DNA of 64,000 nt, from positions 1-64,000 of the forward strand of contig NZ_ATHI01000029.1 of assembly GCF_000422245.1 (NCBI RefSeq). Direction: 5' to 3'. The notes beneath the pieces are model-generated. The model searched no databases and had not been told where the DNA came from. It worked only from the letters and a program-made list of their open reading frames with translations. The DNA is from Alkalidesulfovibrio alkalitolerans DSM 16529. Its GTDB lineage: Bacteria > Desulfobacterota > Desulfovibrionia > Desulfovibrionales > Desulfovibrionaceae. Of this stretch, positions 27,265 through 36,174 are shown in pieces. Both the position numbers and the translations under genes were made by a program. Numbering within the stretch: the stretch's first letter is position 1; every line of letters begins with the position of its first letter.

Positions 27265-27436
27265 ATCCTTCCCATGATCCTTTTCGGATGTCGGCCCCGG
27301 AGCATGCCCCGAACGCCAGGGCCTTCAATGAAACGGATGCCCCCAAGTGTCAATATTGCCAGGAGCAAAGACGGAAACTTCGCCCGCAACCCCGCGCATG
27401 GAAGAACAGCAAGCTCGTTGACAAATCCCTTTCTTC

Positions 27437-27558
27437 AGGCTGCTCAAAAAGACTCAGATGCAAGGCGCAAGAGAAGTTCAAGGCCGACGCGTATTCAAAA
27501 TACGCGAGGATTTGAACTTTTCGCGGCAACGCGGCAGACGAGACTTTTTCAGCAGCCT
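27437..27558. repeat. Long palindromic interspersed repeat, copy 2
   Basis: 122 bp, closely matching copy 1, with outer arms AGGCTGCTCAAAAAG and CTTTTTCAGCAGCCT in which base changes are paired. It sits between divergent genes (glnS and the FAD oxidoreductase), so it cannot simply be a terminator. I see no flanking direct repeat here. The rest of 27265-27682 holds no gene. Confidence 0.85.
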
Positions 27559-27682
27559 GACAACCTAATTCCCAGTTTTGACAATATCCGTGCCGCGAGG
27601 GCTTTACGCCAAGCCACCCTTCGGCTAGTTTTGCCGCACTCGTTTTCCAGCCACCCTGCTACCAGAAAATCAAGGCGGGTCC

Positions 27683-28972
27683 ATGAAATACGTGATCATC
27701 GGCAACGGCGTCGCCAGCATCGGGGCCATCGAGGGCATCCGCATGCACGACCGCGAGGGCGAGATCATCGTCCTCAGCGAGGAGGACAAGGCCACCTACG
27801 GCCGCCCCCTGATCTCGTACTACCTGGCGGGCAAGGTCAAGGCCGAGGACATGGCTCTTCGCCCCCCCGAATTCTACGAACGCAACAAGATTTCCGTGCG
27901 CCTGGGCTCCACCGTGGCTGCGATCGATCCGGTCGCCCAGACCGTGACCACCACAGACGGCGAGGTGATCGCCTACGACCGGCTGCTTCTGGCCACGGGC
28001 GGCGTGCCCGGCGCGGCAAGCATCCCCGGCCGCGACGCGCCCGGCGTCTACTCCTTCACCACCTGGGCCGACGCCGACCGCCTGCGCGAAATCACGCCCA
28101 CGGCGCGACGCTTCGTGGTCATCGGCGCGGGCCTGATCGCGCTCAAGGCCGCCGAGGGGCTGTTGCTGCTCGGCAAGGACGTGACCCTCGTGGTGCGCTC
28201 GCGCATCATGCGCGCCTATTTCGACGAAGCCGCCGGCAGCCTGGTCCGCCGCCACCTGGAATCCAAGGGAATGAAGTTCCACCAGGCCGCGCCCGAGGCC
28301 GTGGCCCTGGACCGCTCCGGCCGCGCCGTGGCCGTGCGCACGGCCGACGCCGAGCTTCCGGCCGACTGCGTGATCATGGCCACGGGCGTCTCCCCGCGCA
28401 TAGAGCTTGCCAAGGCCGCGGGCATCGAATGCGGCAAGGGCGTACTGTGCGACGACCGCATGCGGACGAGCGCGAAGAACGTCTTCGCCGCGGGCGACGT
28501 GGCCGAGGCCTTGGACATGCAGTCCGGCCGCCGCGCGGTCACGCCCATCTGGCCCAGCGCCTACAACCAGGGCATCAACGCGGGCATCAACATGGCCGGA
28601 GCCAACATGCCCTATCCGGGCGGCCTGTCCATGAACTCCATCACCTTCTTCGGCCTGGGCACCATCTCCGTGGGCCTGAGCAACCCGCCCGAGGAGGAGG
28701 TTGCCGACGGCATGTACGAGGTCACCGTGGACGCCGATCCGCAGGCCATGACCTATCGGAAGCTGGTCTTCGCCCGTGACCGGCTCGTGGGCTGCATCCT
28801 CATCGGTCACGTGGACCGCGCGGGCATCTACACGAGCTTCATCCAGAACAGGCTGCCCGTGACCGCCGACGTGCGGCGCGAGCTTCTGGCCGGCACGGCC
28901 TCGCCGCTGTACTGGCCCGACGACGTGTACGCGGAGAAGATGATCCGGCGCGAAGACGCCATCCGAATCTAG
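27683..28972 (+). CDS. FAD-dependent pyridine nucleotide-disulfide oxidoreductase
   Basis: 429-aa flavoprotein. The FAD-binding start is YVIIGNGVASIGAIEGIR, the central NAD(P)-binding loop is VVIGAGLIALKAAEGLLLLG (about 145-165), and NVFAAGDVAEA contacts FAD. YGRPLISYYLAGK resembles the NADH-binding half of NirB-type nitrite reductases and rubredoxin/NADH oxidases. No redox CxxxxC pair is seen, so it is not a disulfide reductase. The electron acceptor cannot be named from the sequence. An unusually regular hairpin (28995-29037) follows the stop. Confidence 0.82.
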   Translation: MKYVIIGNGVASIGAIEGIRMHDREGEIIVLSEEDKATYGRPLISYYLAGKVKAEDMALRPPEFYERNKISVRLGSTVAAIDPVAQTVTTTDGEVIAYDRLLLATGGVPGAASIPGRDAPGVYSFTTWADADRLREITPTARRFVVIGAGLIALKAAEGLLLLGKDVTLVVRSRIMRAYFDEAAGSLVRRHLESKGMKFHQAAPEAVALDRSGRAVAVRTADAELPADCVIMATGVSPRIELAKAAGIECGKGVLCDDRMRTSAKNVFAAGDVAEALDMQSGRRAVTPIWPSAYNQGINAGINMAGANMPYPGGLSMNSITFFGLGTISVGLSNPPEEEVADGMYEVTVDADPQAMTYRKLVFARDRLVGCILIGHVDRAGIYTSFIQNRLPVTADVRRELLAGTASPLYWPDDVYAEKMIRREDAIRI

Positions 28973-28994
28973 AACAAGCCTGCTTTTGAGGCAG

Positions 28995-29037
28995 GCACGA
29001 ACGCCGACGAGCCGCAACGGGCCGTCGGCGTTCGTGC
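28995..29037. other. Strong intergenic hairpin without T-run
   Basis: GCACGAACGCCGACG pairs perfectly with CGTCGGCGTTCGTGC around a 13-base loop. It ends 14 bp before the EamA start codon. It may protect the upstream message or limit readthrough. Confidence 0.6.
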
Positions 29038-29051
29038 GTATGGAGAACGAC

Positions 29052-29963
29052 ATGACCACGCGCCACGGATCGAACCTCGCCCCCACGCTCGCCCTGCTCG
29101 CGGCCTGCATCCTGTGGGGCAGCTCCTTCATCGCCATGAAGGTGGCGGTGACCAACTTCCATCCGCTTTTCGTCGTCTTCGCGCGCATGAGCATCGCGGC
29201 CGTGGCCTTCCTGTTCCTCATGCGCCGGTTCCGGGCCGACTACCGTGCTGGTGATTGGAAACTGATCGCCCTCATGGCGCTTTGCGAGCCGTGCCTGTAT
29301 TTCGTCTTCGAGGCCTACGCCCTGCAATACACCTCGGCCTCGCAGGCGGGCATGGTCACGGCCATCCTGCCGCTCATGGTCGCGCTGGGCGCGCGCCTCG
29401 CCCTTGGCGAACGCACGGCGGGCCGCACCTACGCGGGTTTTTGCCTGTCCATCGTCGGCGTGGTCTGGCTCACAGGCGTGGCCGTGCAGACCGAAAACGC
29501 GCCCAACCCCCTGTTGGGCAACTTCCTGGAGTTCGTGGCCATGTGTTGCGCCACGGGCTACATGGTGCTGCTCAGGCACCTTTCCTCGCGCTACAACGCC
29601 TGGTTCCTGACCTTCGCCCAGGCGGCCGTGGGCGCGATATTCTTCCTGCCCGCCATGGCCCTGCCGGGCGTGCAACTGCCCCAGGAGCTGCCCCTCGTCC
29701 CGGCGCTGTGCATCGTCTATCTCGGCTTGGTCATCAGCATCGGGGCCTACGGGCTGTACAACTTCGGCATGAGCCGCGTACCCGCGGGCCAGGCCTCGGC
29801 CTTCGTCAATCTCATCCCGGTCGTCTCGGTGGTCCTGGGCTGCCTGCTCCTCGGCGACACCTTCACAAAGCAGCAGATGCTGGCCGCCGTCGTCGTCTTC
29901 GCAGGGGTCTTCCTGAGTCAGCGCAGGATTCCGGCGGCCGCTCCGCCATCTGAAACGGCATGA
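29052..29963 (+). CDS. EamA/DMT-superfamily transporter
   Basis: 303-aa membrane protein with ten hydrophobic segments in two EamA halves. Typical motifs are ILWGSSFIAMKVAV near the N-terminus and a second-half GQASAFVNLIPVVSVVLG. Members export amino acids or metabolites; the substrate is unknown. The ATG at 29052 follows GGAGA; an earlier in-frame ATG at 28986 would read through the hairpin and is unlikely. A terminator shared with the convergent flagellin gene follows. Confidence 0.85.
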   Translation: MTTRHGSNLAPTLALLAACILWGSSFIAMKVAVTNFHPLFVVFARMSIAAVAFLFLMRRFRADYRAGDWKLIALMALCEPCLYFVFEAYALQYTSASQAGMVTAILPLMVALGARLALGERTAGRTYAGFCLSIVGVVWLTGVAVQTENAPNPLLGNFLEFVAMCCATGYMVLLRHLSSRYNAWFLTFAQAAVGAIFFLPAMALPGVQLPQELPLVPALCIVYLGLVISIGAYGLYNFGMSRVPAGQASAFVNLIPVVSVVLGCLLLGDTFTKQQMLAAVVVFAGVFLSQRRIPAAAPPSETA

Positions 29964-29967
29964 ACGA

Positions 29968-29993
29968 AAAAGGCCCCCTTTCGGGGGCCTTTC
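29968..29993. terminator. Bidirectional terminator between EamA gene and flagellin
   Basis: AAAAGGCCCCC-TTTC-GGGGGCCTTT stem-loop with A-run and T-run on the two sides. It serves the convergent genes ending at 29963 and 30026. Confidence 0.8.
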
Positions 29994-30025
29994 CGGTGAC
30001 GGTCGCCGTTTAAAGGTTTTCGGGG

Positions 30026-30919
30026 CTAGCCGCCCAGGAGCTGCATGGCCATCCTCGGCAGGCTGTTGGCCTGCGAGAGCATGGCGACTGCGGCCTGGGA
30101 AAGGATCTGCTGACGCACGAACTCGGTCATCTCGGTGGCCACGTCCACGTCGGAGATGCGCGACTCGGAGGCCTGCAGGTTCTCGGCCTGAATCTGGAGG
30201 TTGGTGATGGTGTTCTCCAGACGGTTCTGGAGAGCACCCAGGTTGGCGCGGATCTTGTCCTTGGAGATGATGGCATTTTGGATGCCTTCCAGAGCGCGCT
30301 GGGCCAAAGCCTGGGTGGACACGGAACGAGCCTGAGCGCCAGACCCAGCACCGATGCCGACGCCGAGCGCCGAGGCCGTGGAGTTGCCGATCTGCACGTA
30401 GTAGTAGTCCTCGGCCGAGTCGTTGCCCGCGCCGAAGTGGACCTTGAGCTTACCCGTGGAGTTCAGTCCCTCGCCGTTGTGGGTCTCGGAACTCAGGTTG
30501 CCGTTCAGCAGGTAGATGCCGTTGAAGTCCGTGGCGTTGGCAATACGGGTGATTTCCGAGGCCATGGCTTGGAACTCGGAGTCGATGATGAGGCGCTGGT
30601 CCGAGTTGTAGGTGCCGGTGGCGGCCTGCTCGGCGAGTTCCTTCATGCGGATCAGCTTTTCGTCGATGACTCCCAGCGCGCCGTCCGCGGTCTGGATCAT
30701 GGAGATCGCGTCCATGGCGTTGCGCACGCCCTGGTTGATGGACGCGATGTCCGCGCGCATGAGTTCGCGAATCGCCAGACCCGCGGCGTCGTCGGCCGCG
30801 CTGTTGATGCGCAGGCCCGAAGACAGCCGGTTCACCGACGTGCCCAGGTTGCTGTAGGCCGTGGTCAGGTTGCGGGCCGCGTTCATGGCCATCAGGTTGT
30901 GGTTGATAACGAGCGACAT
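30026..30919 (-). CDS. fliC: Flagellin
   Basis: 297-aa filament subunit. The conserved N-terminal D0/D1 (SLVINHNLMAMNAARNL, RLSSGLRINSAADDAAGLAI) and C-terminal D1/D0 (SRISDVDVATEMTEFVRQQI, QANSLPRMAMQLLGG) are complete. The central variable part is short. A GGAGG site sits upstream of the ATG and a sigma-28 promoter lies about 85 bp upstream. No other flagellar structural genes are nearby, so this is a detached flagellin locus, as is usual for late flagellar genes. Confidence 0.96.
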   Translation of the reverse strand: MSLVINHNLMAMNAARNLTTAYSNLGTSVNRLSSGLRINSAADDAAGLAIRELMRADIASINQGVRNAMDAISMIQTADGALGVIDEKLIRMKELAEQAATGTYNSDQRLIIDSEFQAMASEITRIANATDFNGIYLLNGNLSSETHNGEGLNSTGKLKVHFGAGNDSAEDYYYVQIGNSTASALGVGIGAGSGAQARSVSTQALAQRALEGIQNAIISKDKIRANLGALQNRLENTITNLQIQAENLQASESRISDVDVATEMTEFVRQQILSQAAVAMLSQANSLPRMAMQLLGG

Positions 30920-31000
30920 GTTGTTCCTCCTTGAAGTCCTTGCCCTCGGCGTCCTTGCCTCAGGCGGTTCATGATGCTTGGACGACCACCGTCGCTCGCC

Positions 31001-31027
31001 CTATCGTCCCTTTAGGGGAATCCTTTA
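31001..31027 (-). promoter_or_regulatory. Sigma-28 (FliA) promoter of flagellin
   Basis: On the minus strand: TAAA (31027-31024), 15 bases, GACGATAG (31008-31001). This is close to the consensus TAAA-N15-GCCGATAA, and it fits a late flagellar gene. The leader would be about 75 bases. Confidence 0.75.
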
Positions 31028-31128
31028 GGGGAATAAGACAGATTTTTTCCCGTGTTCCGAAAACGCCGAAACTGGCCGACGACCGGCAAAGACGCCCTCG
31101 ATCCCCTTGCGTTGTCAACTCCGGGGAA

Positions 31129-31143
31129 TGGACACTCTCTTGC
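31129..31143 (+). promoter_or_regulatory. Candidate sigma-54 promoter of the first M23 peptidase gene
   Basis: TGG-ACACTCTC-TTGC keeps the invariant GG and GC with ten bases between them, as in the -24/-12 consensus TGGCAC-N5-TTGC. It is 79 bp upstream of the start codon at 31222. The intervening CACG element is not conserved. Confidence 0.4.
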
Positions 31144-31221
31144 GAAGAGTGTATTGGGGCGGTGAAAATACAACGCGGAGCACACTGCCTGCGGCGTGAA
31201 CATCGGACATACTGCGAGAAC

Positions 31222-32565
31222 ATGGCAAAACCCAATCGCTATCTATTCGGCACAAAGGCCAAACGTTCTCAGGCGAAACGTTTGGCCTTCTTGTTTTGTG
31301 TTGCCCTTCTCTGCGCGACGCTCCTCGTTCCCATCCTGAAAGAACGGTTCTCTTTCGAAAGTCATGACGAAGGCCAAGAACCACACGCAACCCTCTCCCA
31401 AAGCGGAGAGTCGTGCGAAGCCGAAAACACCGGCCCTGTCATCGACGTCTCCAAGGGAGTTGTCCAGCCAGGGGACACGGTCTCCAACATTCTGGGACAG
31501 TATTTCGGCCCCTCGGACATCCACACACTTGTACAAAAGTGCGCCGATGTCTTTCCCCTTTCCCGTATCAATGCGGGGCGGGAATATAGCATCATCTCCG
31601 AAGACAATACGTTCCGCAGTTTCGTCTACGACATCGACGCGGAGGAACAGTTGATCATCGAGCACGCCGAGGACGGCTTCGTGGTCAACCGAGTCCCCAT
31701 CGAATACGAGACCCAGACCGTCACTGTGCGCGGAACCATCTCAGACAGCCTCTTCCAGGCGGTCGAGGGCAGCGGCGAGGGAGCATCCCTTGTTTTTGCC
31801 ATCGCGGGCATTTACGAATGGGACATCGACTTCACCCGCGACCTCAGACAAGGCGACTCCTTCAGTCTTGTGGTCGAAAAACGCTATCGCGAGGGCGCCT
31901 TCGCGGGCTACGGCAAGGTGCTTGCGGCGCGCTTCGACAACCAAGGGACTCCCTTCTACGCGATCCTCTTCGAGGAGTCTGAAGGACGGCCCTCCTATTT
32001 CAACCTCGAAGGGCGCTCCATGCGCAAGGCATTCCTCAAGGCTCCGCTCAAATTCACCCGCATTTCCTCGGGCTACAACCTGCGCCGGGTGCACCCCATC
32101 CTCAACGAAGTCAGGGCACACCCGGCCATCGACTACGCCGCGCCGACCGGAACGCCGGTGCGCACAATCGGTGACGGCACCGTGACCTACGCGGGATACA
32201 ACGGAGCGGCCGGCAACATGATCAAGGTCCTGCATCGCAACGGCTATGAAACGTGGTACCTGCATCTACAGGGCTATGCACGCGGCGTGCGCAAGGGAAC
32301 TCGCGTCTCCCAGGGACAGATCATCGGATACGTGGGCTCCACGGGCCGTTCCACCGGGCCACACCTGGACTTTCGCATGCGCCTCAACGGGAAATACGTT
32401 AACCCCATGAACGTGAAGATGCCCCCGGCCGAGAACGTATCCAAGGCCAGGATGGACGCCTTCGAGCGCACCGTGCGCCACCTGCGGCCCCTGCTCGATG
32501 CGGAGGAACCGCTGCGCGTCCAGACTCCGGTGCGCCCCCCCGAAAAGGATCCTACCGCTCTGTAG
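31222..32565 (+). CDS. M23-family metallopeptidase with OapA/LysM-like N-domain (paralogue 1)
   Basis: 447-aa cell-envelope protein. A membrane anchor (about 22-40, LAFLFCVALLCATLLVPIL) is followed by a LysM-like opening (GVVQPGDTVSNILGQYF), a central Csd3/MepM-like domain and a C-terminal M23 domain from about 285. The first zinc pair is in HPAIDYA (His300, Asp304). The usual HxH motif reads GPHLDF (His381, Asp383), so the third zinc ligand is Asp instead of His. It probably trims peptidoglycan cross-links. It is very similar to the next gene. The start codon has a weak ribosome-binding site. Confidence 0.85.
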   Translation: MAKPNRYLFGTKAKRSQAKRLAFLFCVALLCATLLVPILKERFSFESHDEGQEPHATLSQSGESCEAENTGPVIDVSKGVVQPGDTVSNILGQYFGPSDIHTLVQKCADVFPLSRINAGREYSIISEDNTFRSFVYDIDAEEQLIIEHAEDGFVVNRVPIEYETQTVTVRGTISDSLFQAVEGSGEGASLVFAIAGIYEWDIDFTRDLRQGDSFSLVVEKRYREGAFAGYGKVLAARFDNQGTPFYAILFEESEGRPSYFNLEGRSMRKAFLKAPLKFTRISSGYNLRRVHPILNEVRAHPAIDYAAPTGTPVRTIGDGTVTYAGYNGAAGNMIKVLHRNGYETWYLHLQGYARGVRKGTRVSQGQIIGYVGSTGRSTGPHLDFRMRLNGKYVNPMNVKMPPAENVSKARMDAFERTVRHLRPLLDAEEPLRVQTPVRPPEKDPTAL

Positions 32566-32741
32566 CCGCGCCGCGAATCATGGCGGACGAACCGTCGCGC
32601 GGCTGCCACCAGGCAACCGCTCTCGCGGCTTGCCGGACGCCTCTCGCAAAGGGGTGGACAAGTCTACATAATCCATGTATCTCTCTGCACGACTGTAGAT
32701 GATCCATGCATCGAATGGACCTGCCGCAGGAATTGTGCAAA

Positions 32742-34106
32742 ATGATGAAGAAACGAAACCGTTACATCTTCGCGCAAAAGGCCAGACGCCCCGTGGCGGG
32801 GCGTCTGGCCTTCGCTTTTTTCGCCCTGCTGCTCAGCGCAACGCTTATCCTCCCCACACTCACCGAAGAAAGAACGGCTCCCTTGATGGGTGCTCGAAGC
32901 GAAGTCGAGAATTGCGATGCCTCGGCCCAGGCGGATATGCTTGCGGAAATCGACGATGAGATCGAGATCGCTGACGCTGCATCCGCAATCGACGTCGTCA
33001 AAGGCGTCATCAAACCCGGCGAAACGGTCTCGAATCTTCTCGGTTCCTATTTCGGCCCAGCGGACATCCATGCACTTGTGCAAAAATGCGCCGACGTGTT
33101 CCCCCTCTCGCGCATCAATGCCGGACGCGAATACAGCATCATCGCCGAAAACGACTCATTCCGCAGCTTCGTCTACGACATCGACGCTGAAGAACGTCTG
33201 GTTGTCGAACTCGATGAGAGCGGCTTCGTTGTCAATCGCGTGCCCATCGAATATGAAACCACGACCGTCACGGTCAGCGGCACGATCAACGACAGCCTCT
33301 TCCAGGCGGTCGATGACAGCGGCGAGGGTCCGTCCCTCGTTTTCGCCATAGCGCGCATCTACGAATGGGACATCGACTTCACCCGCGACCTGAGACAAGG
33401 CGACTCTTTCAGCCTAGTCGTCGAAAAGCGCTATCGCGAGGGCGCCTTCGCTGGCTATGGCAGGGTGCTCGCGGCGCGCTTCGACAATCAGGGGGATTCC
33501 TACTACGCCTTCCTCTTCGAGGAGGCCGAGGGACGGGCCTCCTATTTCAACCTCGAAGGCCGCTCCATGCGCAAGGCTTTCCTGCGTGCGCCGCTCGAAT
33601 TCACCCGCATCTCGTCGGGCTTCAACCTCAGGCGCATGCACCCCATCCTCAACGAGTTCAGAGCGCATCCAGCCATCGACTACGCCGCTCCCATCGGCAC
33701 GCCGGTGCGTACCGTCGGCGACGGCACTGTGACCTTCGCCGCCTTCAATGGCGGCTCGGGCAACATGGTCAAGATCCAGCACCGCAACGGCTACGAGACG
33801 TGGTATCTGCACCTGAACGGTTTTGCGCGGGGCATCAGGAAAGGGGCACGCGTGAACCAGGGGCAGGTCATCGGCTACGTTGGCACCACAGGCCTCTCGA
33901 CCGGCCCGCATCTGTGCTTCCGCATGCGACTCAACGGCCAGTACGTAAACCCGCTGAACGTAAAAACGCCTCCTGCGGACAATGTTTCCAAGGAGAACAT
34001 GAAGGCATTCAAGCGGGTCGTGCAGCAGCTCAGGCCACTGCTCGACATGGACGAGCAGCTTCAGGTCCAGGCTCCAGCCCCACGCGAAGCGCCCACGGCC
34101 CTGTAG
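32742..34106 (+). CDS. M23-family metallopeptidase with OapA/LysM-like N-domain (paralogue 2)
   Basis: 454-aa tandem paralogue of the upstream gene, near-identical through the middle (for example KCADVFPLSRINAGREYSI and YEWDIDFTRDLRQGDSFSLV). It has the same layout: N-terminal membrane segment, LysM-like GVIKPGETVSNLLGSYF, and M23 domain. His309 and Asp313 form the first zinc pair, and the HxH motif reads GPHLCF (His390, Cys392), so Cys replaces the third ligand. The ATG at 32742 follows AGGAA; an adjacent ATG and an earlier one at 32706 are alternatives. It is terminated at 34149-34187. Confidence 0.85.
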   Translation: MMKKRNRYIFAQKARRPVAGRLAFAFFALLLSATLILPTLTEERTAPLMGARSEVENCDASAQADMLAEIDDEIEIADAASAIDVVKGVIKPGETVSNLLGSYFGPADIHALVQKCADVFPLSRINAGREYSIIAENDSFRSFVYDIDAEERLVVELDESGFVVNRVPIEYETTTVTVSGTINDSLFQAVDDSGEGPSLVFAIARIYEWDIDFTRDLRQGDSFSLVVEKRYREGAFAGYGRVLAARFDNQGDSYYAFLFEEAEGRASYFNLEGRSMRKAFLRAPLEFTRISSGFNLRRMHPILNEFRAHPAIDYAAPIGTPVRTVGDGTVTFAAFNGGSGNMVKIQHRNGYETWYLHLNGFARGIRKGARVNQGQVIGYVGTTGLSTGPHLCFRMRLNGQYVNPLNVKTPPADNVSKENMKAFKRVVQQLRPLLDMDEQLQVQAPAPREAPTAL

Positions 34107-34148
34107 GGCCAAGTTTGCGGATTCCCAGCGCCTTCCCGAAAAACGCAA

Positions 34149-34187
34149 AAAGACGCCGGAGGTTTTCAGCCCCCGGCGTCTTTCATT
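34149..34187 (+). terminator. Rho-independent terminator after the second M23 gene
   Basis: AAAGACGCCGG ... CCGGCGTCTTT stem with a 13-base loop, then CATTT. An A-run on the left makes it usable in both directions. Confidence 0.8.
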
Positions 34188-34243
34188 TCGAATTCGGTAG
34201 CGAGGCCCCACCAGGAGCTCGCCCGTGGCGTCAGCGCGAAGAA

Positions 34244-34489
34244 TCAGTCAAGCCTGGGGCACCAGGAAAGAAGGTTGAAGGGGGCGTAATCAAGCTTGGG
34301 GTCTTCGGCGTAGCGGGTTCCAAGGCCCGAATCGTCCCGTTTGCCCGCGATCTCGTCGTTGGAACCCTTGAAGTAGCTGCAATCGTTGTTGTTGCAGACC
34401 AGAATGATGCCCCACCAAGTCTCGGGGGGCGCTTCCCATTCGCACAGCTTGTCGCCGCAATGGGGACAAAAACGTTCGGCATACGTCAT
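34244..34489 (-). CDS. Small zinc-ribbon protein
   Basis: 81-aa protein with an N-terminal zinc-ribbon pattern: RFCPHCGDKL, then CNNNDCSYF. The remainder is rich in aromatic and charged residues and ends CPRLD. A good AAGGAG lies eight bases before the ATG. The strong ribosome-binding site and intact Cys pairs argue that it is real. I do not know its function. It is divergent from the ASKHA gene. Confidence 0.65.
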   Translation of the reverse strand: MTYAERFCPHCGDKLCEWEAPPETWWGIILVCNNNDCSYFKGSNDEIAGKRDDSGLGTRYAEDPKLDYAPFNLLSWCPRLD

Positions 34490-34629
34490 ATATACGCTCC
34501 TTGCTCTGATAAAACCTTGTTGCAGGGTAGTAAGGCTTCATGCCCCGCCGTCAAGACGCCGGAAAAAGAAACCATTCAAAACGGCCGACGGACGTTGCAA
34601 AAAAGGGCGCTTGGCTCCATCATGCATTC

Positions 34630-36174
34630 ATGCCACAGGCAACCGAAGTATTCACCATTGTCACGAACGACGGCCGATACGTGACCGTTCCCGTGGAGCC
34701 GGGGATTACCGTTGCGCAGGCCATGTTCCTGCACCTTGCGGGGCATGTCAAGCCGATGTGCGGCGGAGCGGGGCTTTGCGGCCGCTGCAAGACGCGTTTT
34801 TTGAAAGGAACGCCGCCTTTGGACGATGCCGAACGCAAACTTCTCTCTCCCGAGGACATCGACTCGAGCGACCGCCTTGCCTGCCGCCACGTTGCCGCAC
34901 CGGGCATGATCGTCGCCCAGGGCGGACCTGCCGCGCCGGTTCCCGCTCCCATGCCAACCGTCGAAGCCGCTGCCCTGGCTGTGGACCTGGGCACCACGAG
35001 CCTGCAATGGTCAGCCCTGGCCCTGGATGGTCGCGAACTGGCCTTCGGGTCCGACCTGAACCCCCAAATTGGCGCGGGCAGCGAGATCATGTCACGCCTC
35101 GCCCTGGCCCTGGCCGGACATGCCCCTCATCTGCGACGAGTAGTGCACGAACGCCTTTTGGACCTGCTCCGCCTCACAGGCTACCCCGAACTTCTTGTGA
35201 TGGCGGGCAACCCATCCATGACCAGCCTGCTCCTCGGCCTGCCCGTGGAGGGCTTGGCCCGCGCGCCCTACCACCTGGACTACGCGGGCGGCCGACTGGA
35301 GCGACTCGGAGAGGGCCTGCCAGAGGCCTACATCCCGCCGCAGTTCGGCCCCTTCGTCGGCGGGGACGTGGCGGCCGGAGTCGTGCACCTGGAACGGGAG
35401 GTCCACCCTGCTCCGCCCTGGCTTCTGGCGGATTTCGGGACCAACGGCGAGTTCGTCCTGGCCCTGCCGGACGGCCGCCTTCTCATGGCCAGCGTTCCCA
35501 TGGGGCCCGCGCTCGAAGGCGTGGGGCTTTCACACGGCTGCCTGGCCGGTCCCGGCGCGATCACCGGCTTCGATCTGACGCCAGCAGGCCTTTTGCCGCG
35601 CATCCTGCCGCCGTGCCCAGAAAACGGCCCGAGCGGCATTTCCGGCACGGGCGCGATCTCGCTCCTCGCCTGCCTGCGCCGGGCAGGAGCGCTTGACGAG
35701 GACGGCCGTTTCATGGATGGTCCCTCTCCCCTCGCGGCCCGGGTTCTGACCACGCTCGACCGCACGCGGGGACAACCCGCGCTGGAGCTTTCGGGCGGAC
35801 TGCGCTTCACGGCCTCGGACGTGGAGGAAGTCTTGAAGGTCAAGGCCGCTTGCAACCATGCCCTGGCCAGCCTTTTCGAGGCCGCCGCATGTACGCCGCG
35901 CGGCGTCACAACCGTCCATCTGGCCGGAGCACTAGGCAGCCATGTGCACCCCGAGGATTTGGCCGAACTCGGCTTCCTGCCTCAGACGCTCGCGACGGCA
36001 TGCCGGGCGGCTGGCAACACCTCGCTTGCCGGAGCCCGCCTTCTGGCCATGGACAGCGCCGCGCGCGACCACGCCCAGTCCCTGCCAGAGCGAGCCACGG
36101 TGCTGGACCTGACCGCGCGGTCCGATTTCGGCCGCCACTATCTTGAAAGGATGCGATTCACCTATGTTCCCTGA
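34630..36174 (+). CDS. 2Fe-2S/ASKHA-domain protein (corrinoid-activator-like, DUF4445)
   Basis: 514-aa protein of the RACE (reductive activator of corrinoid enzymes) type. A plant-type [2Fe-2S] domain (residues 1-90) carries four cysteines in MCGGAGLCGRC and LACRH. An ASKHA actin-like ATPase half follows (AVDLGTTSLQWSAL, LADFGTNGEFVL, GISGTGAISLLA). Such proteins use ATP and low-potential electrons to return corrinoid methyltransferases to Co(I). No methyltransferase is adjacent. The start at 34630 is the first Met of the ferredoxin domain; its ribosome-binding site is weak. Confidence 0.82.
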   Translation: MPQATEVFTIVTNDGRYVTVPVEPGITVAQAMFLHLAGHVKPMCGGAGLCGRCKTRFLKGTPPLDDAERKLLSPEDIDSSDRLACRHVAAPGMIVAQGGPAAPVPAPMPTVEAAALAVDLGTTSLQWSALALDGRELAFGSDLNPQIGAGSEIMSRLALALAGHAPHLRRVVHERLLDLLRLTGYPELLVMAGNPSMTSLLLGLPVEGLARAPYHLDYAGGRLERLGEGLPEAYIPPQFGPFVGGDVAAGVVHLEREVHPAPPWLLADFGTNGEFVLALPDGRLLMASVPMGPALEGVGLSHGCLAGPGAITGFDLTPAGLLPRILPPCPENGPSGISGTGAISLLACLRRAGALDEDGRFMDGPSPLAARVLTTLDRTRGQPALELSGGLRFTASDVEEVLKVKAACNHALASLFEAAACTPRGVTTVHLAGALGSHVHPEDLAELGFLPQTLATACRAAGNTSLAGARLLAMDSAARDHAQSLPERATVLDLTARSDFGRHYLERMRFTYVP

